A stretch of DNA of 64,000 nucleotides from Bradyrhizobium aeschynomenes. Lineage in GTDB: Bacteria > Pseudomonadota > Alphaproteobacteria > Rhizobiales > Xanthobacteraceae. Shown here one piece after another: positions 23,964 to 31,229 of this stretch; position 1 is the first letter of the stretch, and every line of letters starts with the position of its first letter. The notes beneath the pieces are model-generated. The model had not been told where the DNA came from. It was given only the letters and a program-made list of their open reading frames with translations, and did no database searches. Made by a program: the position numbers and the translations under genes. The stretch spans positions 186,001 through 250,000 of the forward strand of contig NZ_JABFDM010000007.1 in NCBI RefSeq assembly GCF_013178945.1. The letters are read 5' to 3'.

Positions 23964-24698
23964 TCAGATCGAGATCTCGCCGTTGACAAGAGCGGTCGCA
24001 ACGGTCGCCGTCTTGTTCTTGGTCGCCAGCTTGCGCTGCGCCTCCTCGAGATGCCAACGAACGTTGCGCTCGGAGACGCCGAGGATGCGCGCAGTCTCCC
24101 AAGCGGTCTTGCCGCGCGCCGCCCAGCTCAGCACCTCGGCCTCGATCCGCGACAGGCGCCGGCCCTGATTGCTCGTGGTCGCGCGCACCAGTGCTCGCAG
24201 TCTCGAATGCGTGAAGATGCTGATCAGGTGCAGTGCGCCTCTGGCATCGGGTGCGAGGTTGGGATGCTCTCCGGCGATGCTGACGGCGCCGACCGCATCG
24301 TCGTAATGGATGGGCACGCAGAAACCTTCGTTCAATCGGAAGTCCTTTGCGCGCGTCATCACCTCGTGCGCACCCGGCTCGTCCTGGCGGTCGTAGGGCG
24401 CCTCCGACCAGGCGAATGGATTCAATGTCGAGACGCAGTGCCGCGGAATCGGATCGAAGCGGTGAAACTGCTCCCGCGCATACATGTCGAACCATTCCCG
24501 CGGCCACCCATTGGCCAGGATGGTCTGCTGCAGGGATTGGCCCGGCGCCGGTACTCCGGCCATGATGTAGGCATGGAAGCCCAGATCGCCGATCATCTTC
24601 TCGAATTGGGAGAGCACGCTCGCGCTGGTCTTCGACGCTTCGATCGCATCGACGTAGTCCAGAGCCCGCCGTCCCCAATACGCGTCTATCACTTGCAT
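23964..24698 (-). CDS. braR: LuxR family quorum-sensing regulator paired with LuxI
   Basis: 244 residues from MQVIDAYWGR, with GGAGA 8 bp upstream; longer in-frame starts are not supported. The N-terminal autoinducer domain keeps the family residues Trp69, Tyr73, Asp82-Pro83 (HRFDPIP) and Trp97 (PFAWSE). The C-terminal GerE/LuxR helix-turn-helix is LSRIEAEVLSWAARGKTAWE and following, with ILGVSERNVRWHLEEAQRKL (about residues 180-230). It is the expected receptor for the signal made by the adjacent synthase. No convincing 18-20 bp lux-box palindrome was found in the 82 bp before luxI. The symbol is by context. Confidence 0.87.
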   Translation of the reverse strand: MQVIDAYWGRRALDYVDAIEASKTSASVLSQFEKMIGDLGFHAYIMAGVPAPGQSLQQTILANGWPREWFDMYAREQFHRFDPIPRHCVSTLNPFAWSEAPYDRQDEPGAHEVMTRAKDFRLNEGFCVPIHYDDAVGAVSIAGEHPNLAPDARGALHLISIFTHSRLRALVRATTSNQGRRLSRIEAEVLSWAARGKTAWETARILGVSERNVRWHLEEAQRKLATKNKTATVATALVNGEISI

Positions 24699-24855
24699 GT
24701 GAAAGTCTCCGCCCAAAGCCAAGCTAGCTGCGGACAAAAGGCTGTCAACCGCAAATTGGAGCTTTAAGTCGATAGTTCGTTGAGCGTGTGGCGGCACACC
24801 GGTTGGATACAGCAGGATGCATGCAATATTCAGCGGGCCGATGCGCGCATTGCGC

Positions 24856-25653
24856 TCAAAATCTCGGCGCCCGCTTCTCTGCAAACGATCTCATTCCTTC
24901 GCGGATCTCCGTCCCGCTGAGGCTGTCCTGATGTCTGCGGCGTGCTGCCGCATCATCGAGGGCGCCGCGGGCAAACTCATTGATCGCGCGCTTCATGCCG
25001 CGCATGGCGGCTGGGGCGTTGCCGGCCAGCTGCTCGGCCAGTCGCTCGACCTCCACATCGAGCGCCTCGGCCGCCACCATGCTGGTCAGATAGCCGATGC
25101 GTAGCATGTCGGCCGCGCCGATCCTCTCCGCCGTGAGGAAAAGGCGTTTGGCGTGATCGATGCCGAGCCGGGAGACGTAGCGCCTGATGCCGTTCGGGTA
25201 GTAGTGGAGCCCGAGTCGCGCCGCGGGCATGAACATGTCCGCGGTGTCGACCCCGATCCTGAAATCGCAGGCCAATGCGAGGTCGGTCGAGCCGCCATAG
25301 ACGCCGCCATTGATCCGGCAGATCGTCGGCAGAGCGAGATCCTCGAGCCGGTCGGCGACCTCTTCGAAGGACGGGCCAGAGCCGCCGGCGGGACTCGTCT
25401 CGGGCCCGCCGCCGATGGACCCGAGATCATAGCCGGCGCTGAAGGCGCGTCCCGTCCCGGTCAATATCAGCACGCGCAGGCTGGCGTCGGCCTCGATGCG
25501 ATCGAACAGCGCGATCAGGGCGCCGAGATCTTCCGGCTGAAGACGGTTGAGATGACGGGGCCGGTTGAGCCGGATCGTGGCGCGCGCGCCCTCGATGGTC
25601 AGAACTGGCGTGCTGGGCGCATCTTCGGCCGCGGCGGTCGGTCCATCGGTCAT
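24856..25653 (-). CDS. Crotonase-fold protein without the two catalytic glutamates, upstream of luxR
   Basis: 265 residues from MTDGPTAAAEDAPS, with GGAGA 8 bp before the ATG. The crotonase fold is clear: GTGRAFSAGYDLGSIGG (about residue 68) and NGGVYGGSTDLALACDFRIG (about 110) form the oxyanion hole. At the first catalytic Glu of enoyl-CoA hydratase this protein has Ala (MFMPAARLGL), and at the second it has Arg (AKRLFLTAERI). A YYPNGIRRYVSRLG stretch replaces the PGxGGTQRLPR motif. It is therefore unlikely to be a normal hydratase. It is encoded 157 bp upstream of luxR on the same strand and may be co-transcribed with luxR and luxI. Function unknown. Confidence 0.85.
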   Translation of the reverse strand: MTDGPTAAAEDAPSTPVLTIEGARATIRLNRPRHLNRLQPEDLGALIALFDRIEADASLRVLILTGTGRAFSAGYDLGSIGGGPETSPAGGSGPSFEEVADRLEDLALPTICRINGGVYGGSTDLALACDFRIGVDTADMFMPAARLGLHYYPNGIRRYVSRLGIDHAKRLFLTAERIGAADMLRIGYLTSMVAAEALDVEVERLAEQLAGNAPAAMRGMKRAINEFARGALDDAAARRRHQDSLSGTEIREGMRSFAEKRAPRF

Positions 25654-26454
25654 GTCTTGGTCTCCAAAGCGCGGCGCCGGGCATGGATGCTCTGCGCCAG
25701 GTCGGGGTGACGTGCCATCAGCACGCGGCGAGGTCGAGGACCAGCAGCTCGGACAGCGTGGTGGTGCCGGCAGCGGCCGAGCGCAGCACCGCACAGCGCC
25801 AACTCGCCGAACCTGTCCTCGCCGGGACGCTCGACCTCTCCAAAGCAATGAAACACATGCAACCGCGGGGGCAAGCCCTTGCGGACAACGGTGCACCCCG
25901 GTGGCGCGGGCCCGGCAAGGCGGGAAGGCATTGGAAGGCCGCGGCGGTGTCCGTTCGTGCCCGCTGCTGAACCCGGGCAGCCCGTTCGACGACCAAACGG
26001 TAAGGCATCCCCAGAACAGGGTCACGATCCAGCGCGGCGCAGCGGATGGGCCGCATCCATCATCGACCGCATTCGGGCGGGTGGGCCGCGCGCTTTCGCC
26101 TCCTTGACTGCTCAGGCGATGTTTCGTCGACCTCGCGGCGACAACGCCGGCAGGGTGGCGCAACGCTTGGGTCGTCGGACGCAGGCGCCTGTCGCTCTCG
26201 TGTTCCGGCCGCGGCAAGGTGCCTTGAGCAGGGAAGGTCCGTCGACGACGCCGGCCGGAGTTGCGCGACGTCGACGGATGGCCTGACCGGCCGGCTGCGG
26301 GCGGGGAATTTTGCCGTCCCGACTCAAATACCGGTTCAATCGTCGTCTGTTCGCCGTATATCGGAAGTCGGCATGGACACGCTAAATTAGCCGTCTGGAG
26401 GTCGGACCTCGGCGTCCGCTCACCCTTGAAGCCCCACTGGTCTGGTTGATCCCG
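25654..26454. other. About 800-bp gap with no supported gene, possibly degraded sequence
   Basis: Long open frames exist here but have the arginine-, proline- and alanine-rich look of non-coding high-GC DNA, and none has a ribosome site or recognisable motif. One minus-strand frame (25650-25931) ends RHPDLAQSIHARRRALETKT and reads somewhat protein-like, which could be a relic of a gene. The region must contain the promoters for the leftward crotonase-luxR-luxI genes and for the rightward cyclic-nucleotide-binding gene. I see no repeat of the families found elsewhere in the window. Confidence 0.5.
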
Positions 26455-27123
26455 ATGGATACCTCACACCTGGTCGAACATGCAGGCGCCGCCGGCAGCC
26501 TCTTCGCATCGATCTTCGTGGTCGCCACGCTCTCGATGCGGACGATGATTCCGCTGCGGGTGTTCGCCATCCTTACCAACATCGTCCTGATCGCGACCGC
26601 GGTGCCGACGCACAACTACCCGGTTCTTATCCTGCACGGCGTGCTGCTGCCGCTCAACAGCTACCGCCTGCATCAGATGCTGCAGCTGGTCCGCGACGTG
26701 AAGCAGTCGGTCAACAGCGACCTGTCCATGGAGTGGCTGAAGCCGTTCATGACCGAGCGCAAATGCGGTCCCGGCGAGGTCCTGTTCTACAAGGACGAGA
26801 AGGCCGACAGCATGTACTACATCGTCAGCGGCCGGTTCCGTCTGGTCGAATCGGGTATCGAGCTGCCGGTCGGCGCCATCGTCGGGGAGTTCGGCATGAT
26901 CTCGCCGTCCAATACGCGCACGCAGACGCTGGAATGCGTGGAGGGCGGGCTGATCCTGTCGGTGTCCTACGACCAGGTCGAGCAGCTCTACGTCCAGAAC
27001 CCCGCTTTCGCCTTCTATTTCCTGCGCCTCGCCAGCGCCCGGCTGTTCCAGAACATCGAGACGCTCGAGCGGCGGCTGGCGCAACAGACCGCAGCCGCTG
27101 CGCCCGTGTCGAAATCGGCGTGA
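26455..27123 (+). CDS. Membrane protein with cyclic-nucleotide-binding domain
   Basis: 222 residues from ATG 26455 (a TTG three codons earlier is possible). Residues 15-60 hold two hydrophobic segments (SLFASIFVVATLS and FAILTNIVLIATAV). Residues 95-205 form a cNMP/Crp-like beta-roll: GEVLFYKDEKADSMYYIVSG, then VGAIVGEFGMISPSNTRTQT, the position of the phosphate-binding cassette. It lacks a DNA-binding domain. It may sense cAMP or cGMP at the membrane. Its stop is 20 bp before the DUF6537 gene, so the two probably form an operon. Confidence 0.82.
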   Translation: MDTSHLVEHAGAAGSLFASIFVVATLSMRTMIPLRVFAILTNIVLIATAVPTHNYPVLILHGVLLPLNSYRLHQMLQLVRDVKQSVNSDLSMEWLKPFMTERKCGPGEVLFYKDEKADSMYYIVSGRFRLVESGIELPVGAIVGEFGMISPSNTRTQTLECVEGGLILSVSYDQVEQLYVQNPAFAFYFLRLASARLFQNIETLERRLAQQTAAAAPVSKSA

Positions 27124-27143
27124 TCCAGGGAGGCTGAACCACA

Positions 27144-28028
27144 GTGGAAAGCGTCCGGTCCTCGCTGCGATATCTGTTCGCCGACTTCATCGGCGACCAC
27201 GATGGCGAGCCGCCTTTTTTGCCCGATGGCCTGCCTGAGGCCGCTGCCCTGGCGGTGAGCGACGGGATTCATCTGCTGATGGAGTACCAGGGCGCCAGCT
27301 ACGCGCAGCTCTATGTCGATCGCATCAAGCGGTTCGTTCGTCGATCGAACCTCGATGTCGGCACGCTGTGTGAGATCGCGCAGTTGCTGGCGGCGCGCAT
27401 GGCCTATGAGGATCCGATCCGGATCGCGCAACTGAGATTGATGAGCCTGGAGCGGGGGCGCAGGCCGGGCGGGCGGGACACCGACGATGTCAGGCGGTTT
27501 CGGCTCGACGAACTGCTCGGAGCCTTGCCGCAGGCCATCGCCGATTCGATGCTGACCGGCTTCGAGCAGATCGGCTGGCTCGGTCGCCGCCGCATCAAGG
27601 TCCGCTTCTCGGTCCGATCGCGGCTTGCGGTTCGCCGGCTCAAGCTGATCGCCGGGCTGCGGCGTTGGCGGCTGCAGTCGGTGCGCTATGGCGAGGAGCG
27701 GGCCTGGGTCGAGCGCTGGCTGCACATGATCGCCCGGGCGCTCGACAAGCAGCCCGCGGCGGCTCCCGCGGTGATCGCGACGGCGACGATGATCCAGGGA
27801 CAGGGCGACGCCTACCGGCAGGGGCTCGCGGATTGGCATGCCATCATCGACGGCCTGGCCAAGCCGACCTTCGATGGCGTGCTGCCGATCCAAGATCTCG
27901 CCGCCGCCATCGCCGAGGCCCGCGCCGTCGCGCTGGCGGAGCCGGGGCAGGGCGCCCTGAAGCGGACCATCGCCCAGATCCGTGCACGGGCGCTGACGCT
28001 GGAACCGAAGAGCAACGCCGCCGAATGA
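27144..28028 (+). CDS. Stand-alone DUF6537-like protein
   Basis: 294 residues from a GTG start with GGGAGG 10 bp upstream, so the short form is a real gene product and not a fragment of a longer frame. The part LMEYQGASYAQLYVDRIKRF and LLAARMAYEDPIRIAQLRL resembles, from memory, DUF6537, normally the C-terminal domain of large indolepyruvate:ferredoxin oxidoreductases, where it follows the catalytic domains. No thiamine-diphosphate, ferredoxin or 2-oxoacid oxidoreductase domain is present here. It lies in a probable operon with the cyclic-nucleotide-binding membrane protein. The function is unknown. Confidence 0.65.
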   Translation: MESVRSSLRYLFADFIGDHDGEPPFLPDGLPEAAALAVSDGIHLLMEYQGASYAQLYVDRIKRFVRRSNLDVGTLCEIAQLLAARMAYEDPIRIAQLRLMSLERGRRPGGRDTDDVRRFRLDELLGALPQAIADSMLTGFEQIGWLGRRRIKVRFSVRSRLAVRRLKLIAGLRRWRLQSVRYGEERAWVERWLHMIARALDKQPAAAPAVIATATMIQGQGDAYRQGLADWHAIIDGLAKPTFDGVLPIQDLAAAIAEARAVALAEPGQGALKRTIAQIRARALTLEPKSNAAE

Positions 28029-28323
28029 ATGCCGCCGCACGGCGCAGGAGGCGCAGGGCCAACGCCGGTGAAGGTAACCTTACCTCTCGTCGAAGATGTG
28101 GGAAGGGTAGCAGGGTGCGCTTTCAGGTTCCCTTTCGCGTGCAATTCGCCACCAGAGATGTCATAAGCGTCGCATACGCGTCGAATTGGCCGGGTATTCT
28201 CATCAGATTGCGCTGAACGCCTCCAGTTCCCGGTGCGTCAAAGGATTGGTCGTAGCGAGAGCGTCAGCTTTGTCTTTCCCCGCTTTGTCGTCGCAGGTTC
28301 CGGTAGGTGCGCTGGTCGGCTGG

Positions 28324-28674
28324 ATGCTGCTGCTCACCTTCAAGCACATCATTGGCGACTTCGTGCTGCAGAATGCCTGGATGGCTTATGGCAAGGATCA
28401 GCGGAAGGGCTGGGCGCTGCCGTTGCTGGTGCACTGCCTGATCCATCTCGCCGTGGCGATGGTGCTGATCCTGATCGTCGCGCCGAAGTTCTGGTTCGTC
28501 GCGGTGATCGACTTCGCGATCCACATCACGATCGACCGCATCAAGGGCATCTGCTCGTCGCGTTTCGGCATGACCCTCGAGCATCCCTGGTTCTGGACAC
28601 TGATCGGCGTCGACCAGGCGCTGCATCACCTCACCGGCTTCGGGCTGTCGATCTTCATGGCGGCCAACGGCTGA
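28324..28674 (+). CDS. DUF3307-like membrane protein
   Basis: 116 residues from MLLLTFKHIIGDFVLQNAWM; in-frame TTG and GTG codons allow starts as far upstream as 28186, and the true start is uncertain. Three hydrophobic segments are seen, with conserved polar residues inside them: KHIIGDFVLQ, HCLIHLAVA, DFAIHITIDRIKG and GVDQALHHL. This histidine and aspartate pattern within membrane helices is typical of DUF3307 proteins, whose role is unknown. The 295 bp before it contain no other clear gene; a short palindrome AAGGTAACCTT is near 28071. Confidence 0.7.
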   Translation: MLLLTFKHIIGDFVLQNAWMAYGKDQRKGWALPLLVHCLIHLAVAMVLILIVAPKFWFVAVIDFAIHITIDRIKGICSSRFGMTLEHPWFWTLIGVDQALHHLTGFGLSIFMAANG

Positions 28675-28769
28675 GCCGCGGCTGCGCAGGTCGCTATGCC
28701 CGCCGTCGAACATGGTTAACCCCGCATTAGCGATTCGCCCTGCATCCTCGCTTGAAGAGGATTCAACAG

Positions 28770-29162
28770 ATGCTTCCAAGCCGTAGTGCCTTCGACAGCG
28801 ATGCCTGCCCGGTCGGCGAGGAACTTCTCGGTGCGCTCTATCGCGCCGATGCAAACGGACTGCCTGCACTGGTCGAGAGCGTGTCGGCCGATGTCCGCGC
28901 CATGCTCGCGCTGTTCTGCTACCGGCGGACCCATTTGCATTCATTGGCGCTGGCGATCGCCTCCACCTGCACCGAGCAGGATCTGCTGCAGTTCGGCGGC
29001 CGCGTCGGCACCGTGCTCTACGCGCAGTCCCGCGGCAGCAGCGGCGGGCGGGCGAGCCCGCTGTCGAGCAAGAAGCCAATCTCGCTGTCGACCAAGCCGC
29101 TATCCGCGGTGGCGCCGCTCGACGACGACCTCGACGACGATCTCGCGCCTGTCACCGCGTGA
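28770..29162 (+). CDS. Conserved hypothetical protein with acidic C-terminus
   Basis: 130 residues from MLPSRSAFDSDACPVG, with AGAGG about 9 bp upstream; a TTG at 28752 is an alternative. The first 85 residues are predicted helical (LLGALYRADANGLPALVESV, YRRTHLHSLALAIASTCTEQ). The last 45 are low-complexity, rich in Ser, Lys and then Asp (DDDLDDDLA). No domain is recognised. It is convergent with the next gene, 13 bp away. Confidence 0.6.
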   Translation: MLPSRSAFDSDACPVGEELLGALYRADANGLPALVESVSADVRAMLALFCYRRTHLHSLALAIASTCTEQDLLQFGGRVGTVLYAQSRGSSGGRASPLSSKKPISLSTKPLSAVAPLDDDLDDDLAPVTA

Positions 29163-29175
29163 GCGGACCTTTCCC

Positions 29176-29496
29176 TCACGGCAGCGCAGGCAGGCCGAAC
29201 TTGCGCCGCGCCATCGCGCATTCGGCATCGCCCGGCATGCAAATGCGGCACACCTCCGGACGAATTGCGTAGATCCTGCAGGACACGGCGCGTGCGATCT
29301 CGCCGTCGAGCGCGCAGCAGCGGTCGTTCTCGCAGCGCATGCCCGACAGCCTGTCGTTGACGAGCTCGGGCGGGATCAGGTCGAGCGCGTCATCCTCCTC
29401 GATCGTGAAGCGCGGCCAGTTCGACGAATAGGCGCAGCAGGCGCCACAGCCTTGACAAGGGCTGGCGTCAAGCTGATCAGACATCGGCTCAGACAT
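29176..29496 (-). CDS. YkgJ family cysteine-cluster protein
   Basis: 106 residues from MSEPMSDQLDASPCQGCGAC. Eight cysteines cluster in CQGCGACC near the N-terminus and in CENDRCCAL, SCRIYAIRPEVCRICMPGD further on, the pattern of the YkgJ/UPF0153 zinc- or iron-sulfur-binding family. The start codon lies inside the 3' end of the WYL regulator gene (8-bp overlap), so the pair are co-transcribed, leftward. GGAGG is 9 bp before the ATG. The role is unknown. Confidence 0.82.
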   Translation of the reverse strand: MSEPMSDQLDASPCQGCGACCAYSSNWPRFTIEEDDALDLIPPELVNDRLSGMRCENDRCCALDGEIARAVSCRIYAIRPEVCRICMPGDAECAMARRKFGLPALP

Positions 29497-30187
29497 CCTT
29501 CGGAACCTCCCACACCAGGCTGCGCCGCCATTTCGCGCGCAGCGCCTCGCGCCGTTCGGGATATTTGTCGTCCAGATAGGCCGCTTCGACCACGCGATCC
29601 GTCCTGAAGCTGCGGAAGTCGCGGCGCAGCTCGCACCAGGCGGCGAGGATCCGCACCGCGTCATGATAGCCGATCGCGATCGGCCAGATCACGCGCTCGC
29701 TGTCGCGGCCCTGCTCGTCGCGATAGCGTAAGCGGATCTTGCGGCCCTCATGAATCTGCGAGCGCGTGCGTGACATGTCGATGCGGTCGGGCTCGCGGCT
29801 CCACGGCCGCGGCGCGCGGCTCGCCGGCTCCAGCACGAATGGCCGCAGCCGCTCCGGCACGGTGTCGGCGATCTTGGCCATCAGATCCTCCGCCGCGCGC
29901 GCCAGCACCGGATCGGCATTGGCCGCCACCCATTGCGCGCCGAGCACGGCAGCCTCGATCTCGTCCGGCGTCAGCATCAGGGGCGGCAGATCAAAACCCT
30001 TCTCCAGGATGTAGCCCATGCCGGCCTCGCCGCGGATCGGCACGCGCTGGCCGATCAAAGTGGCGATGTCGCGATAGATCGTGCGCTTCGACGTCTCCAG
30101 CTCGGCCGCGATCGCATCCGCCGTCAGCGGGCGGCGCGTGCGTCTCAGCACCTGGATGATCTGGAACAGCCGGTCGGCGCGTCTCAT
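29489..30187 (-). CDS. WYL-domain helix-turn-helix regulator (YafY type)
   Basis: 232 residues from MRRADRLFQIIQVLRRTRRP. Residues 1-60 are an HTH_11/DeoR-like winged helix (LTADAIAAELETSKRTIYRD). Residues 130-215 are a WYL-like ligand domain (KIRLRYRDEQGRDSERVIWP, GYHDAVRILAAWCELRRDFR). Such regulators often repress themselves and a divergent gene. Here the divergent side carries a small ORF and a GST-fold gene, and two nearly identical 26-bp palindromes flank the interval, which fits. Its 3' end overlaps the YkgJ-family gene. AGGA lies 6 bp upstream of the start. Confidence 0.88.
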   Translation of the reverse strand: MRRADRLFQIIQVLRRTRRPLTADAIAAELETSKRTIYRDIATLIGQRVPIRGEAGMGYILEKGFDLPPLMLTPDEIEAAVLGAQWVAANADPVLARAAEDLMAKIADTVPERLRPFVLEPASRAPRPWSREPDRIDMSRTRSQIHEGRKIRLRYRDEQGRDSERVIWPIAIGYHDAVRILAAWCELRRDFRSFRTDRVVEAAYLDDKYPERREALRAKWRRSLVWEVPKDV

Positions 30188-30217
30188 GGTGGGTCCTGCG
30201 GAAGCGATCACCCCGCC

Positions 30218-30243
30218 GCTGCTGACAGGATGCTGGCAGCAGC
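30218..30243. promoter_or_regulatory. 26-bp palindrome, WYL-regulator operator candidate 1
   Basis: Sequence begins GCTGCTGACAGGAT and ends GCTGGCAGCAGC, matching its reverse complement at 22 of 26 positions. It lies 30 bp upstream of the WYL regulator start. The same consensus, GCTGCTGACA-N6-TGGCAGCAGC, recurs at 30333. A second overlapping inverted repeat, GACAGG ... CCTGTC, runs from 30224 to 30248. Confidence 0.75.
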
Positions 30244-30282
30244 CTGTCCTTATACCGGGCCAACAACGAGATTGAAGGGGTG

Positions 30283-30408
30283 ATGTCGATGATGATGCTT
30301 TATGGCCTGGGCCTTGCCAGCTCGCTACTGCCGCTGCTGACACCATGGTGGCAGCAGCATGTGCGTAGCCTCCGCCGACTGCTCAGGAAGTCGGGAGTGC
30401 TGTCATGA
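30283..30408 (+). CDS. Small ORF of 41 codons, overlapping the GST-like gene (ATGA)
   Basis: The product begins MSMMMLYGLGLASSLLPLL, a hydrophobic stretch, then TPWWQQHVRSLRRLLRKSG, a basic amphipathic tail. Its TGA overlaps the ATG of the GST-like gene (bases 30405-30408), a classic arrangement for translational coupling. AAGGGG lies just upstream; with the ATG codons at 30289-30297 the spacing is good. The second operator palindrome lies inside it (codons 17-26), so its sequence is partly fixed by DNA binding. It could be a leader peptide, a small membrane protein, or a chance ORF. Confidence 0.45.
   Translation: MSMMMLYGLGLASSLLPLLTPWWQQHVRSLRRLLRKSGVLS
30333..30358. promoter_or_regulatory. 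26-bp palindrome, WYL-regulator operator candidate 2
   Basis: Begins GCTGCTGACACCAT and ends GGTGGCAGCAGC, matching its reverse complement at 24 of 26 positions around a CCATGG centre. It is the second copy of the 30218 palindrome, 115 bp away centre to centre, and is 47 bp before the start of the GST-like gene. Two sites suggest cooperative binding or looping. Confidence 0.75.
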
Positions 30409-31133
30409 TTGCGCTGTTTGGTTTAGGCGCGGGCTTCGGCCTGCCGGAGATCAGCCCCTTCGTCACCAAGACGGAGGTGCAGCTGAAGATGGCGGGGCTG
30501 GCCTATCGGAAACAACGGGCGATGCCGCCGGCGTCGCCCAAGGGGCAGCTGCCCTTCATCGACGATGGCGGCGCGCTGGTCGCCGACTCCACCTTCATCC
30601 GCGCCCATATCGAGCGGCGCTACGGCTTCGACTTCGATGCCGGGCTCGACGTGCGCGCGCGGGCGCAGGCCTGGGCGTTCGAGCGCATGATCGAGCATCA
30701 TCTGTATTTTGCACTCGTCGGCGCGCGCTGGGTCGATCCTGTCAACTTCGCCAAGGGCCCGGCGCATTTCTTCGACGGCGCGCCCGCCGACAGACGTGAC
30801 AAGCTGCGCGAGGACGCGCAGTTTCGCGTCGCCGAGAACTACCTGATTTCCGGGCTGGGCCGTCATGCGCCCGACGAGGACATCGATCTTGCCGCACGCT
30901 CGTTGCGCGCCTTGTCGGTGCAGCTCGGCGATCAGCCCTATCTGATGGGCGATCGTCCCTGCGGCACCGACGCCACGGCGTTCGCGGTCATCGCGGGCAT
31001 CCTGACGCCGTTCTTCGACTCCGAGCTGCGCCGGCGCACCGAGGGCTTCGGCAATCTGGTGGCCTATGCCGATCGCATGATGACGCAGTATTTTCCGGAG
31101 TTCGACTGGAGCCGGGCGGCGGAAGCCGCCTGA
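30405..31133 (+). CDS. Glutathione S-transferase-fold protein
   Basis: 242 residues. The N-terminal thioredoxin-like half has SPFVTKTEVQLKMAGLAYRK and the cis-proline motif KGQLPFIDDGGALVADSTFI (about 45-65). The C-terminal helical half has LGDQPYLMGDRPCGTDATAF. The layout is that of the metaxin/Fax1-like GST branch rather than classical detoxifying GSTs. It is divergent from the WYL regulator and is probably its target. In other bacteria YafY-type regulators also sit beside GST genes. No substrate can be named. A strong hairpin follows its stop. Confidence 0.82.
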   Translation: MIALFGLGAGFGLPEISPFVTKTEVQLKMAGLAYRKQRAMPPASPKGQLPFIDDGGALVADSTFIRAHIERRYGFDFDAGLDVRARAQAWAFERMIEHHLYFALVGARWVDPVNFAKGPAHFFDGAPADRRDKLREDAQFRVAENYLISGLGRHAPDEDIDLAARSLRALSVQLGDQPYLMGDRPCGTDATAFAVIAGILTPFFDSELRRRTEGFGNLVAYADRMMTQYFPEFDWSRAAEAA

Positions 31134-31151
31134 GCCACTCTGTGACCATCG

Positions 31152-31198
31152 CCGTCGTTCCGGGGCGAGGCCTTTGGGCCTTGAACCCGGAACGACGG
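31152..31198. repeat. Long hairpin related to family A repeats, possible terminator
   Basis: CCGTCGTTCCGGG (31152-31164) and CCCGGAACGACGG (31186-31198) form a perfect 13-bp stem; the inner bases AGGCC-TTT-GGCCT add a second stem. It lies 19 bp after the GST-like stop codon and between convergent genes, so it could stop transcription from both sides. There is no U-run. Confidence 0.65.
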
Positions 31199-31229
31199 AA
31201 GCAAATTCGCGGCCTGTCAGGCGCAGGAC

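Noticed and set aside
24733..24746. GACA-N6-TGTC as a lux box upstream of luxR
   Set aside because: Only 4-bp arms, shorter than the 18-20 bp palindromes bound by LuxR-type proteins; it could arise by chance.
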